From NCBI GenBank assembly GCA_950097145.1, contig CATNCF010000023.1:1-46844 (forward strand): 46,844 nt of DNA, read 5' to 3'. Under the pieces are notes generated by a model. The model was not told the origin of the DNA, searched no databases, and saw only the letters and a list, made by a program, of their open reading frames with translations. Numbering within the stretch: position 1 is the first letter of the stretch; each line of letters starts with the position of its first letter. A program made the translations under genes and the position numbers. Below, one piece after another: positions 17,766 through 26,925 of this stretch. This DNA is from an uncultured Lachnospiraceae bacterium (GTDB lineage Bacteria > Bacillota > Clostridia > Lachnospirales > Lachnospiraceae).

Positions 17766-17793
17766 TTGACTTAGAATGAAATAATTATATAAT
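17766..17793 (+). promoter_or_regulatory. Promoter of the giant surface protein operon
   Basis: -35 TTGACT (17766-17771) and consensus -10 TATAAT (17788-17793) are separated by 16 bases. Transcription would begin near 17800, about 25 bases before the purine-type aptamer. Confidence 0.8.
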
Positions 17794-17824
17794 AATACAT
17801 ATATTATGAAAATTGACGAAACAA

Positions 17825-17891
17825 AAATTTATGTATGCTCATAATTGGTTGAGCGTTTCTACAAACCACCGTAATGGTTGACCATAAATTT
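17825..17891 (+). promoter_or_regulatory. Variant purine-class riboswitch aptamer
   Basis: The three-way junction can be traced base by base. P1 is AAATTTATG (17825-17833) with CATAAATTT (17883-17891). P2 is GCTCA/TGAGC (17837-17841, 17850-17854). J2/3 is GTTTCTAC (17855-17862). P3 is AACCA/TGGTT (17864-17868, 17875-17879) with loop CCGTAA, and J3/1 is GAC (17880-17882). The two loops keep GG and CC for the kissing contact. The specificity base equivalent to position 74 is C, as in guanine types. The P1-top pair is G-C instead of the usual A-U, P2 is short and J1/2 is UAU, so the ligand is uncertain. Confidence 0.82.
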
Positions 17892-17942
17892 CAGAAGAGA
17901 ATGGATTCTGATTTTTATGGTCAGCCGTTGCGGTATTTTTTT
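17868..17942 (+). terminator. Riboswitch terminator overlapping the aptamer (ON-switch layout)
   Basis: The 21-base arm 17868-17888, which includes aptamer loop L3, the P3 3' strand, J3/1 and most of the P1 3' strand, is fully complementary to 17914-17934 with only three G-U pairs. TTTTTTT follows at 17936-17942. Because this stem consumes aptamer strands, ligand binding should block it and allow transcription of the gene at 18212. Confidence 0.85.
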
Positions 17943-18211
17943 GCCAATAACACATTGGCGATTTAAAGTGTTAGCGTATTAAACATAGCTTTTTTGTGTG
18001 ATGAAAAATATAAAGCCATATTTTCTATAGAAAACGTGCGGCATGTTCCGTCTTGTATTTTGAATAAATCGCCCGGAAAGACAGAGTTCCTTGAGGGGCA
18101 GGAAAGAAGTCTTTCTGAAATCAAGGGTGGTTTAGATACTGGAATTCATGACATGCTTTGGCAGTCAGAGAATTCTAACCAAAAATTTTTAATGTAAAAG
18201 GAGGAAGAGCT
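17943..18211. other. Leader between riboswitch terminator and giant gene
   Basis: The 269-base leader starts with a compact fold: GCCAAT/ATTGGC (17943-17948, 17954-17959) whose loop AACAC is complementary to GTGTT at 17968-17972, a possible pseudoknot. A TTG-started frame covers 17994-18197 but has no ribosome binding site, so I do not call it a gene. AAAGGAGG just before 18212 is the start signal for the large protein. Confidence 0.4.
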
Positions 18212-21200
18212 ATGAGGAAAAAAAGCAAAATGAGAGCGTATGCATTTCTAATGGCAATGGTTCTGGCAATCACTACTTTTCTGGGTGATGCTTCGGCGTT
18301 TATGCCGGCCTATGCCGCGGGGGAAGATGCGCAGGCTATGGATGACAAATTTATGCCGGATACGCTCAGCAGAGAGGGGGAATCTGCAGGGCAGGAAATT
18401 ACGATTGCAGAGTGGTCGGGTATGGACCCAAATGTGGTACTGCCAAGCACAGCAGAAAAAGATGGTGTGATTGTAGGAACCTGGGGTATAACTTCTAGAT
18501 TGAAAAAAGGAGACTCTCATGCTACCCATGGCTATGGAGCTTCGGGCTGGAATGTTACTGAGACAGAGGCTAATTCCAGAGAAGCCTGGAGTTTTACTTT
18601 TAATGCAGAAGGCTACACGGATCTTAAGTTTTCTGTTACCCAGAGATCGACTGGTGCAGGTCCAAAGAATTTTAAGCTTCAGTATTCATTGGAAAACAGT
18701 GAAGAAATTACAGATATAGGGACTATGTACGAGTTGATTGATAAAGATACTGCCAAGTCTATTGAATGTAAGCTTCCAGAAGAGGTGTATGGTAAGAAAT
18801 TTACACTTTATATCCGGAATGTTGATTCTGCAAGGATAGATGGTAAGACAACCGGCCCTACTGGAATAAATCAGATTAGGGCTATTTCTCTCACTGGTAC
18901 CATGTCAGGCTCCCAGATTGTGACGCCGGAAGAGGGAAAGGAAGTTCAGACAATTGCGGCTGTGAAGAGCGCTGCAAATTCATCAGAGACATCTATGGTA
19001 AAAGGCAGACTTATTTTCAAAGAGGGAGGAAAATATTATTTACAGGACAGCACAGGCGGTCTTGTGGTTTCCTTTAAAAACGCATTGGCGAATCCAAATC
19101 CGGCAGTGGGAGATCTTCTGCAGGTTACTGGTACGTATGCAAAAGAAAGTGGACTGCATATGCTCAAAGAGGCGGATTTGAATGGATTGGAAAAGAGTGA
19201 AGAAGCCCTTCCTTCCGTTACAAAGACTCTTGCTGAGATCTTAGGGGACAGCACGGATACACTGCAGTCCACGCGGGTGCGGGTTGAGAATGTGACACTT
19301 GGCGCCGCGGATGAATCAGGTTATACCACGTTGACGCAGGGAGAGCAGTCTATCAAAGTATATAATATGCCGTCCCTGACTGATATTGTAGAACATGATA
19401 TCGTAACTGTGGATGCAGTGGTATCTAAAAATGAGAGTGAGATTCAGCTTCGTGTGGCAAGCGCCGATGATGTGACTTTAGTAAAGCATATTGAGACATG
19501 CGGAGAAGTTACGGCGTCTGTGAAAGAAGGTTATGTAGATCCCAGAACGGAAGTTGCGCTGTCTTGTGTTACAGAGGGGGCAGCAATTCATTATAGTGTA
19601 GACGACAGGAAGACGTATCAGGTATATAGCAGCCCGATTGTAATTACAAAAGATACTACGATTTATGCATATGCCAAAAAGGACGGTTTTATTGATGGCA
19701 GTGAGAAAATCTTTAACTATTTGGTAGATACAGAGTTTGTACAGCCGGAATGGGATGAATCCGCTCGCGTGAATATTGCGCAGTGGGCCGGAAATGCTGA
19801 TTATGATGCGGCAGGGGTAAATACAGGAAGCATAAAGGGAGATTTGTTTGCTCCTAATGACATGCTTGATGCAGATTCCCTGTTTTCTGCAACTGTAAAC
19901 GGTCAGGCAGTTAAGCCTTATATGACACCAACTACGGCTGGAGCCGCTTATTATATGGGCGGGCAGAATCTTGGCAGTGGTACGGATGATTATATTCAGC
20001 TTGCATTGAGTTCCGCAGGCTTTACGAATATGAAGCTTTCCTTCCGCATGCGTGCCACAAAGGCGGCTGCAGGCGCTTTCCAACTGCAGTATTCCAGAGA
20101 CGGACAGAATTTTAAAGACTTTACCACAGGTACATATGAGTATAAGTATACAGCGTATGGGAGCGGCGGTGTCAGCTCCGATGTTGAAGGGTCCGGAGAG
20201 ATCACAGACGGAGTAGCAAGACCGAGCCTTGCACCAGCAAATTATGTGTCCTTTTCCTTTGATGTGCCGGCGCGGGCGACAAATACGAAACGTTTATATA
20301 TCCGGATGGTGCCAGGGAAAGACAAAGCAGATGGTTCTGGTACAGTTACAGCTGGAAATATTCGTGTGGACAGCGTATTACTTACTGGTAATCCTATACT
20401 GGATGACACCATCTGTAAACCAGTAAAAGCAGATCCGGCAGAACAAGAAGTACCGATGAATACACCGCTGACATTGACAACGGAAACAGAAGGCGCAGAA
20501 ATCTATTATTCTCTGAATAATGGAGAGTTTGTAAAATATGACGAAAGCAAGAAACCAGTGCTTACAGAGTTTCCAGTGAATGTTCGTACCTATGCCAGCA
20601 AAGCAGGCATGACAGACAGCGGGAAACTGCTTTATCGGTACACCCACGCACAGGTTTCTACGGTCCGTGCAACACCCAATGGAGGAGCAGTTGCGGCAGG
20701 CACTGTTGTAAAATTAAACTGCAATACTGAAGGCGCAGTGGTTTACGCTGCAAAGCAGAATGCCGATGAGACATGGGGAGAGTGGACGGCAGTTCCCGAC
20801 AATCATTTAACGCTTACAGAGCTTCCGGCAGTTTACAAAGTGAAAGCGACCAAAGAAGGATATTTGGACAGCAGTGAGCTGACAATTTCTTATACGCTGC
20901 GGGAAAATGAGAAATATAATATTTACTTTGGGCAGATGCATGCCCATACCAGTTATTCAGACGGAGCAGGAAGCGCTGAGGAGGCTTATCAGCATGGAAT
21001 AGCTGTGGAAAATCTGGATTTCTTGTCACTGACAGACCACTCAAATTCCTTTGACAATGCGGATGATGCTTCTATTCTGGATGGTTCGGTAAGTACCGAG
21101 TGGACAGAAGGACATCAGTTAGAAGAAAAGTATACCTCAGAAGATTTTGTAGGGATGTTTGGTTATGAGATGACCTGGTCCAATGGGCTTGGACATATGA

Positions 21201-24200
21201 ATACCTTTAATTCCAGTGGATTCCAGAGCAGAACCCAGAAAGACTTTGCCACCTACAGCACAGCGCTGCAGAATTACTATGCGGCCCTGAAAACGCAGCC
21301 GAACTCTATTTCACAGTTTAACCATCCTGGAACTACTTTTGGAGATTTCAGCGATTTTGCACATTATGATGAGACAATTGACAACCTGGTTACTTTGATT
21401 GAAGTTGGAAACGGCGAGGGCGCTATCGGAAGCAGCGGATATTTCCCGTCTTACGAATATTATCAGAGGGCGTTGGATAAAGGCTGGCATGTGGCTCCTA
21501 CCAATAACCAGGATAACCACAAGGGACGCTGGGGAGACGCGAATACAGCACGTTCTGTTGTGCTGGCAGACAGCCTTACCAGAAACAATATCTATGATGC
21601 AATGCGCAACAACCGTGTGTATGCAACTGAGGATAACGACCTGAGCATTTATTATACCCTGGATGGATTTGAGATGGGTACGGTACTTGAAGATGGAGAC
21701 ACTGGCGAGACGGTGCATTTGAAAGCGGAACTGAGCGATCCTACAGACGCCGGATTAGGAACGGTATCTGTGATTACCAACGGCGGCCTGGTACTTGATA
21801 AGAAGACGCTTACAGGAAATACGGCAACCGTAGAATTTGATGTTGATAACAAGTATTCTTATTACTATCTCAAAGTTGTAGAGGCGGACGGCGATATTGC
21901 TGTGACAGCGCCGGTATGGGTTGGCAGCGTGGAAGAGGCAGGTATCAATAAGCTTTCTTCCAGCACGAAGATTCCTTTGAAAGGGGAACCGCTGGATATT
22001 AATCTTGAGCTTTACAACAATGAAAAAGTAGATATGGAAGTTCAGTCTATTGAATTTAAGGTTGGCGATGAGGTGATTCATACTGTTGCATTGGAAGCAG
22101 GAGAAAAGATTGCCTCCGGAACTACAAAAACATACAGTTTTGATTATACTTATGAAAAAGCAGGCGGCGTGCAGGTAACAGCCGAAGTGCATGCAAAGCT
22201 GAATGGAGTGGATAAAGTTTACGGCTCCTCACTCAGTCTGTTTTATATACTGCCGGAGCTTGTGACAAAAGTTATAATTGACGGAACGCATTCCAACGAT
22301 TATGTATCCGGTAATTATGCCGATTACATGGGTAATTTTGCAAAGATTGCAGAAGCATTAAATAAGAACAATAATATGGAGGTTCATGTCGAAAAGAACC
22401 AGATTACAAGCGAGATGCTTAGAGACTGCGCGCTGTTAGTCATTACTCCGCCTGCGAAAAGAAAAGGCGACACATACGACGTCAGCCATTTTGACGACGC
22501 GTTTGTCCAGATGGTAAAGGATTATACGGATAAGGGCGGAGCGCTGATTGTTTGCGGAGCTTCCGATTATCAGGATACCGCTGATGTGCAGACCTCGAAA
22601 GAAATGAATAAAATTCTTACGGCTATTGGGGCGACAACCAGGATGAACAGCGACCAGGTACAGGATGCGGCAAAAAATGAAAAAGAACCGTACCGGTTAA
22701 GCTTAAAGAATTTCAATGCAGATTCCAAGTATCTGAAAGGAGCATTTGCAGATTCTACGGATGAGGAAGGCAACAAGATAGAAGGGCAGGAATACAGCAC
22801 TTATAGAGGTTGTTCCGTAGCTCTGGATGCAGACGCTGTGACGGCAGGTAAGGCAGAACCGCTGGTAAGTGGTTTTGATACCACAAGTTCTGTTGACTGC
22901 AAGGATGAAAACGGAGGCTCTGTGTCCAATAATCCAACCGTTGTGGAAGCGGGCAAAGTGGTTTCTTTGGGCCATGAGACGTTGACCAGCGGAGCAGATG
23001 TCTTTGTAGCGGGAACGGTATTTATGTCTGACTATGAAGTCAGGGCGGAAGAAGATACGGTGAAGCCGTTCCTTAATAAAACGATTTTAGAGAACATCTT
23101 AAGAGACGTTCAGAAGGCTATGCCTGTAACAGAGATTTCACAGATGCGCAAGGGCGAGATGGGTGATATTTTTACCATTGAAGGCTATGTGACGGCAGGA
23201 ACTGCTGTAAAGGGCAATATTTTCTTTGACACCATTTATCTGCAGGATGATACGGCTGGAGTTACGGTATTCCCATATGCACAGGAAGGTTTGGAAGTTG
23301 GTACGAAGATCCAGGCTACCGGATATGTAGACGCGTATCAGGGAGACAAAGAACTGCAGCTGATGTATACCAAGATTTTAGATGATGAGCCGCTTGTATA
23401 TGAGCCGCAGAAAATGAGCGCTAAGGACGCCATGGATTATGAAAAATCCGGCGGTAAGCTTGTAAAGGTAGAGGGCAAGGTAACAGATGTTCTTTATGAT
23501 GCGGCTGGCACGGGTGTTTCCCAGTTATGGCTGGATGACGGCAGCGGCGAAATAGCGAATGTATTTATTGATGGATATATTTTATCTGCAAAAACACAGA
23601 AAAATGAGCTTGCTTCTGTGGTAGAGATGGGCGCCAATGTATCGGCAGTAGGACTGGTTTATGCACATCCGGAAGGAGAATCTGACGTACCAATCACATG
23701 CTTGAGAGTAAGAAACTGTGACGAGATCGTTCAGACAGCTCCTCCAGTAGAAGCAACAGGAATCACACTGGATAAAACAACAGGCAGTATTAAAGTTGGA
23801 GAAACCTTAACGCTGACAGTCGCCACGGAACCGGCGGAAGCAATAGACACGGTCGTATGGAAGAGTTCAGACGATACGGTTGCCACAGTAAAACATGGCG
23901 TGGTAACAGGCGTGAAAGCTGGAACAGCGACTATCACAGCAACAGCGGGAGAGAAGAAAGCGACATGTACAATAACGGTGACTGATGCGGATACTCCGCC
24001 GACAGGAGTGACAGGGATCACCCTTGACAAAGCGTCAGCCAGCGTGCAGGTTGGAAGGACACTGACACTGAAGGCCACTGTAGAGCCGGCAGGATCAGCA
24101 GAACCCGTGGTATGGAAGAGTTCAGACAATACAATCGCAACAGTAGAAAATGGAGTAGTAACAGGCGTGAAAGCTGGAACAGCGATTATCACGGCAGAAG

Positions 24201-25750
24201 CAGGAGGTAAGAAAGCCGCCTGTGAGATAACGGTGACAGATACTCCTCCAGTAGAAGTAACAGGAATTACCCTGAACAAGCTGACGGGAAGCGTACAGGT
24301 TGGAGGAACGTTGACACTGATCGCCACTGTAGAGCCAGCAGGAGCAACAGACGCAGTAATCTGGGAAAGCTCAGATACCACCATTGCAACAGTAAAAGAC
24401 GGAGTAGTGACAGGCGTGAAGGCCGGAACGGTAAATATTACGGCAGAGGCAGGAAGTAAGAAAGCTACTTGTAAAGTGACAGTAACAGAACTTCCGCCAG
24501 TAGAGGTAACCGGAATTACTTTGAATAAGCTGACAGGAAGCGTACAGGTTGGAGGAACATTGACGCTGATCGCCACCGTAGAGCCGGCAGGAGCAACAGA
24601 CGCAGTAATCTGGGAAAGCTCAAATCCGACTATTGCAACAGTAAAAGACGGAGTGGTAACAGGCGTGAAAGCCGGAACAGCAGATATCACAGCAGAGGCA
24701 GGAAGTAAGAAAGCTACTTGTAAAGTGACAGTAACAGAACTTCCGCCAGTAGAGGTAACCGGAATTACCCTGAACAAGACAGCAGGAAGTATCAAAGTTG
24801 GAGGAACATTGACACTGATCGCCACCGTAGAACCAGCAGGGGCAACAGACGCAGTGATCTGGGAGAGTTCAGATCCGACTATTGCAACGGTAACAGATGG
24901 AGTAGTAACCGGAGTGAAAGCCGGAATCGTAGATATTACTGCTGAAGCAGGAAGCAAAAAAGCAACGTGCAAGGTAACTGTGACTGCGGATGACGAGATT
25001 ATTACACCGCCGGGAGAGGTAGCAGTAACAGGAATTACCCTTGACAAAACCAATGCATCTATTGGAAAAGGCAAGACATTTACACTGAAAGCTACAGTAG
25101 CTCCGGCAAATGCTGCAAATAAGAAGGTAGTATGGAGTTCCTCAAATCCGAAAGTTGCTACAGTAACGAATGCAGGCGTTGTAAAAGGCGTGAAAGCCGG
25201 AACAGCATCAATCACAGCAGAGGCAGGCGGAAAGAAAGCGGTATGTAAAGTCAAAGTAGGAACTGTTACTTTAAATTACAAATCTCTTACAATGAAAAAA
25301 GGCACCAGCACCAAAGCCCTGACAGCAAAATATACGAATGATGCTTATAAGAAATGGAAGTCTTCCAATTCCAAGGTTGTCAAAGTGACTGTGAAGAAAG
25401 GCAAAGTTACTTTGAAGGCGGTGAAGAAAGGAACAGCGACCATTACAGTGACGTCAAAGCTGGGAATGACCGCAAAATGTAAAGTAAAAGTACAGACCAA
25501 GGATGTAAAGACGAAGAAACTGGCGTTAAATAAGAAAAAAGCAACTCTCAAGGTGAAAAAGAGCCTTCAGCTGAAAGTGACCAGAACTCCTGTCACAGCA
25601 AGCGATAAGGTTACTTGGCGTACATCCAATAAAAAGGTAGCTGTTGTCAGCAAGAAAGGTAAGGTAACGGCTAAGAAAGCAGGAAAGGCAACAATTACAG
25701 TAAAAGCAAATGGCAAGAAAGCTTCCTGCAAGATAACTGTCAAGAAATAA
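18212..25750 (+). CDS. Giant secreted PHP-type (CehA/McbA-like) phosphoesterase with OB-fold and Big2 repeats
   Basis: A 2512-residue exported protein. A signal peptide covers residues 1-36 (AYA cleavage motif). Two related beta-rich domains lie near 65-235 and 530-745, with an OB-fold-like segment near 240-370 and chitobiase-type Ig-like domains near 425-510 and 750-895. A PHP metallohydrolase domain spans about 900-1220: FGQMHAHTSYSDG with metal-binding His near 909 and 911, SLTDHSNSF, FNHPGTTFGDF and NNQDNHKGRWG. A glutamine-amidotransferase-like segment lies near 1350-1610, two OB-fold segments near 1630-1840, and eight Ig-like (Big2-type) repeats from about 1845 to the end, the last two very basic. 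No LPXTG or SLH anchor is seen. OB folds plus PHP suggest extracellular nucleic acid or nucleotide hydrolysis, matching the purine-type riboswitch; the substrate is inferred. Confidence 0.85.
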   Translation: MRKKSKMRAYAFLMAMVLAITTFLGDASAFMPAYAAGEDAQAMDDKFMPDTLSREGESAGQEITIAEWSGMDPNVVLPSTAEKDGVIVGTWGITSRLKKGDSHATHGYGASGWNVTETEANSREAWSFTFNAEGYTDLKFSVTQRSTGAGPKNFKLQYSLENSEEITDIGTMYELIDKDTAKSIECKLPEEVYGKKFTLYIRNVDSARIDGKTTGPTGINQIRAISLTGTMSGSQIVTPEEGKEVQTIAAVKSAANSSETSMVKGRLIFKEGGKYYLQDSTGGLVVSFKNALANPNPAVGDLLQVTGTYAKESGLHMLKEADLNGLEKSEEALPSVTKTLAEILGDSTDTLQSTRVRVENVTLGAADESGYTTLTQGEQSIKVYNMPSLTDIVEHDIVTVDAVVSKNESEIQLRVASADDVTLVKHIETCGEVTASVKEGYVDPRTEVALSCVTEGAAIHYSVDDRKTYQVYSSPIVITKDTTIYAYAKKDGFIDGSEKIFNYLVDTEFVQPEWDESARVNIAQWAGNADYDAAGVNTGSIKGDLFAPNDMLDADSLFSATVNGQAVKPYMTPTTAGAAYYMGGQNLGSGTDDYIQLALSSAGFTNMKLSFRMRATKAAAGAFQLQYSRDGQNFKDFTTGTYEYKYTAYGSGGVSSDVEGSGEITDGVARPSLAPANYVSFSFDVPARATNTKRLYIRMVPGKDKADGSGTVTAGNIRVDSVLLTGNPILDDTICKPVKADPAEQEVPMNTPLTLTTETEGAEIYYSLNNGEFVKYDESKKPVLTEFPVNVRTYASKAGMTDSGKLLYRYTHAQVSTVRATPNGGAVAAGTVVKLNCNTEGAVVYAAKQNADETWGEWTAVPDNHLTLTELPAVYKVKATKEGYLDSSELTISYTLRENEKYNIYFGQMHAHTSYSDGAGSAEEAYQHGIAVENLDFLSLTDHSNSFDNADDASILDGSVSTEWTEGHQLEEKYTSEDFVGMFGYEMTWSNGLGHMNTFNSSGFQSRTQKDFATYSTALQNYYAALKTQPNSISQFNHPGTTFGDFSDFAHYDETIDNLVTLIEVGNGEGAIGSSGYFPSYEYYQRALDKGWHVAPTNNQDNHKGRWGDANTARSVVLADSLTRNNIYDAMRNNRVYATEDNDLSIYYTLDGFEMGTVLEDGDTGETVHLKAELSDPTDAGLGTVSVITNGGLVLDKKTLTGNTATVEFDVDNKYSYYYLKVVEADGDIAVTAPVWVGSVEEAGINKLSSSTKIPLKGEPLDINLELYNNEKVDMEVQSIEFKVGDEVIHTVALEAGEKIASGTTKTYSFDYTYEKAGGVQVTAEVHAKLNGVDKVYGSSLSLFYILPELVTKVIIDGTHSNDYVSGNYADYMGNFAKIAEALNKNNNMEVHVEKNQITSEMLRDCALLVITPPAKRKGDTYDVSHFDDAFVQMVKDYTDKGGALIVCGASDYQDTADVQTSKEMNKILTAIGATTRMNSDQVQDAAKNEKEPYRLSLKNFNADSKYLKGAFADSTDEEGNKIEGQEYSTYRGCSVALDADAVTAGKAEPLVSGFDTTSSVDCKDENGGSVSNNPTVVEAGKVVSLGHETLTSGADVFVAGTVFMSDYEVRAEEDTVKPFLNKTILENILRDVQKAMPVTEISQMRKGEMGDIFTIEGYVTAGTAVKGNIFFDTIYLQDDTAGVTVFPYAQEGLEVGTKIQATGYVDAYQGDKELQLMYTKILDDEPLVYEPQKMSAKDAMDYEKSGGKLVKVEGKVTDVLYDAAGTGVSQLWLDDGSGEIANVFIDGYILSAKTQKNELASVVEMGANVSAVGLVYAHPEGESDVPITCLRVRNCDEIVQTAPPVEATGITLDKTTGSIKVGETLTLTVATEPAEAIDTVVWKSSDDTVATVKHGVVTGVKAGTATITATAGEKKATCTITVTDADTPPTGVTGITLDKASASVQVGRTLTLKATVEPAGSAEPVVWKSSDNTIATVENGVVTGVKAGTAIITAEAGGKKAACEITVTDTPPVEVTGITLNKLTGSVQVGGTLTLIATVEPAGATDAVIWESSDTTIATVKDGVVTGVKAGTVNITAEAGSKKATCKVTVTELPPVEVTGITLNKLTGSVQVGGTLTLIATVEPAGATDAVIWESSNPTIATVKDGVVTGVKAGTADITAEAGSKKATCKVTVTELPPVEVTGITLNKTAGSIKVGGTLTLIATVEPAGATDAVIWESSDPTIATVTDGVVTGVKAGIVDITAEAGSKKATCKVTVTADDEIITPPGEVAVTGITLDKTNASIGKGKTFTLKATVAPANAANKKVVWSSSNPKVATVTNAGVVKGVKAGTASITAEAGGKKAVCKVKVGTVTLNYKSLTMKKGTSTKALTAKYTNDAYKKWKSSNSKVVKVTVKKGKVTLKAVKKGTATITVTSKLGMTAKCKVKVQTKDVKTKKLALNKKKATLKVKKSLQLKVTRTPVTASDKVTWRTSNKKVAVVSKKGKVTAKKAGKATITVKANGKKASCKITVKK
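24254..25000 (+). repeat. Three near-identical 249-bp in-gene tandem repeats
   Basis: Units starting at 24254, 24503 and 24752 each encode one 83-residue Big2 domain beginning EVTGITLNK and ending at or near the conserved CKVTVT block. They are far more alike at DNA level than the flanking Big2 copies, suggesting recent duplication. The number of copies may vary between strains by slippage or recombination. Confidence 0.85.
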
Positions 25751-25764
25751 TTTTGGACGGATAG

Positions 25765-26913
25765 ATGAGCAAAATAGGAAAAATAGTAATTTTTATTGCG
25801 GCTGCAACGCTGTTTGTGGGCATACTATATTATGCAAACAATGACAGACCTGCTTATCACAGCAGCGATACAGCCGGTATTGAATATGAAGTAGCAAAGG
25901 TGACGCGGGTACTTGAAAACCGCGTCACCGTAGATGAAGAAATGGAGGGAATCTGGCGGGGCAGTATGACCCTGGAGGTTGAGATTCTCACTGGAAGATA
26001 TAAAGGCGATACTGCGGTGGTGGAGAATTATTTCAGTTCTCTGTATAATGTCCGTGTGGGCAAGGGCGACAAGGTCTCCATCCGAATTGATACTTCTGGA
26101 AAAGGGGAGTACCAGGTTTCCATCTATAATTATTACCGTGTGCCGTGGCTCATTGGCTGCATCTTGGTCTTTGTGGCTCTGCTGGTGATTGTAGGAGGCA
26201 AAAAAGGCGCGAAGTCAGTGGCGGGCCTGTTGTTTACCATGGTATGCATCATCTGGATTCTGCTTCCGCTGTCATTAAAGGGATATTCTCCTCTGGGGGT
26301 TACAATCATTTTGGTTTTGATATGCAATTTTGTTACCTTTTTTCTAATTGACGGAGTCTGCACGAAAACAGTGGTGGCCGCCTTTGGAAGTCTTGGCGGC
26401 GTACTGGTGGGAGCCGTATTTTCTCTTATTGCACAAGGAATCATGTCAGTAACCACCTATCAGATGGATGAGGCGGAAACGCTGCTTCTAATCACAAGCA
26501 CTACAGAATTGGAGGTGAAGAATCTGTTTCTCTGCGGAGTATTGATTGCCTGTATGGGGGCAGTGATGGACGTAGCCATGAGTATTGCTTCTTCTATCGC
26601 AGAGCTTCATGAGGTAAATCCTTCGCTGGGCGCTGCAAAGTTATTTGCTTCTGGTATGAATATCGGAAAAGACGCCATGGGTACGATGTCTAATACACTG
26701 ATACTGGCATTTGCCGGAGGTTCATTTAATATGATGCTGATGATTTACTCATATGGAGTAAGCTTTCAGCAGTTGATGAACACCGATTTTGTGGCGATTG
26801 AAGTGATACAGGCGATCGCTGGAAGTGTGGGTATTATCTGTACGGTTCCCCTTGTGGCGGCTCTGGCTGCAAATGTCTTTAGCCGAAGCAAAGTAAAAAC
26901 CAGGAAAAAATGA
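25765..26913 (+). CDS. YibE/F-family membrane protein
   Basis: The 382-residue protein has an N-terminal membrane anchor (about 8-24), an extracytoplasmic beta-rich segment (about 45-125: AKVTRVLENRVTVDEEMEGIW...) and about seven further hydrophobic helices. It ends with a conserved block including GAVMDVAMSIASSIAELHEVNP and GKDAMGTMSNTLILAFAG, hallmarks of YibE/F. The function of the family is unknown; relatives are predicted multi-pass transporters. It starts 15 bases after the giant gene with a weak GGACGGA site, so it is probably read from the riboswitch-controlled promoter and might handle products of that extracellular enzyme. Confidence 0.9.
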   Translation: MSKIGKIVIFIAAATLFVGILYYANNDRPAYHSSDTAGIEYEVAKVTRVLENRVTVDEEMEGIWRGSMTLEVEILTGRYKGDTAVVENYFSSLYNVRVGKGDKVSIRIDTSGKGEYQVSIYNYYRVPWLIGCILVFVALLVIVGGKKGAKSVAGLLFTMVCIIWILLPLSLKGYSPLGVTIILVLICNFVTFFLIDGVCTKTVVAAFGSLGGVLVGAVFSLIAQGIMSVTTYQMDEAETLLLITSTTELEVKNLFLCGVLIACMGAVMDVAMSIASSIAELHEVNPSLGAAKLFASGMNIGKDAMGTMSNTLILAFAGGSFNMMLMIYSYGVSFQQLMNTDFVAIEVIQAIAGSVGIICTVPLVAALAANVFSRSKVKTRKK

Positions 26914-26925
26914 CAGGAACAGTCA

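Noticed and set aside
17994-18197. 67-residue frame in the leader of the giant gene
   Set aside because: It needs a TTG start with no ribosome binding site, and its composition is not convincingly protein-like. It could still be a leader peptide but I cannot support it.
23731-25254. 507-residue open frame on the minus strand opposite the Big2 repeats
   Set aside because: It is a shadow of the repetitive, stop-poor Big2 coding region. Its translation is a low-complexity mirror of the repeats and it has no start signal.
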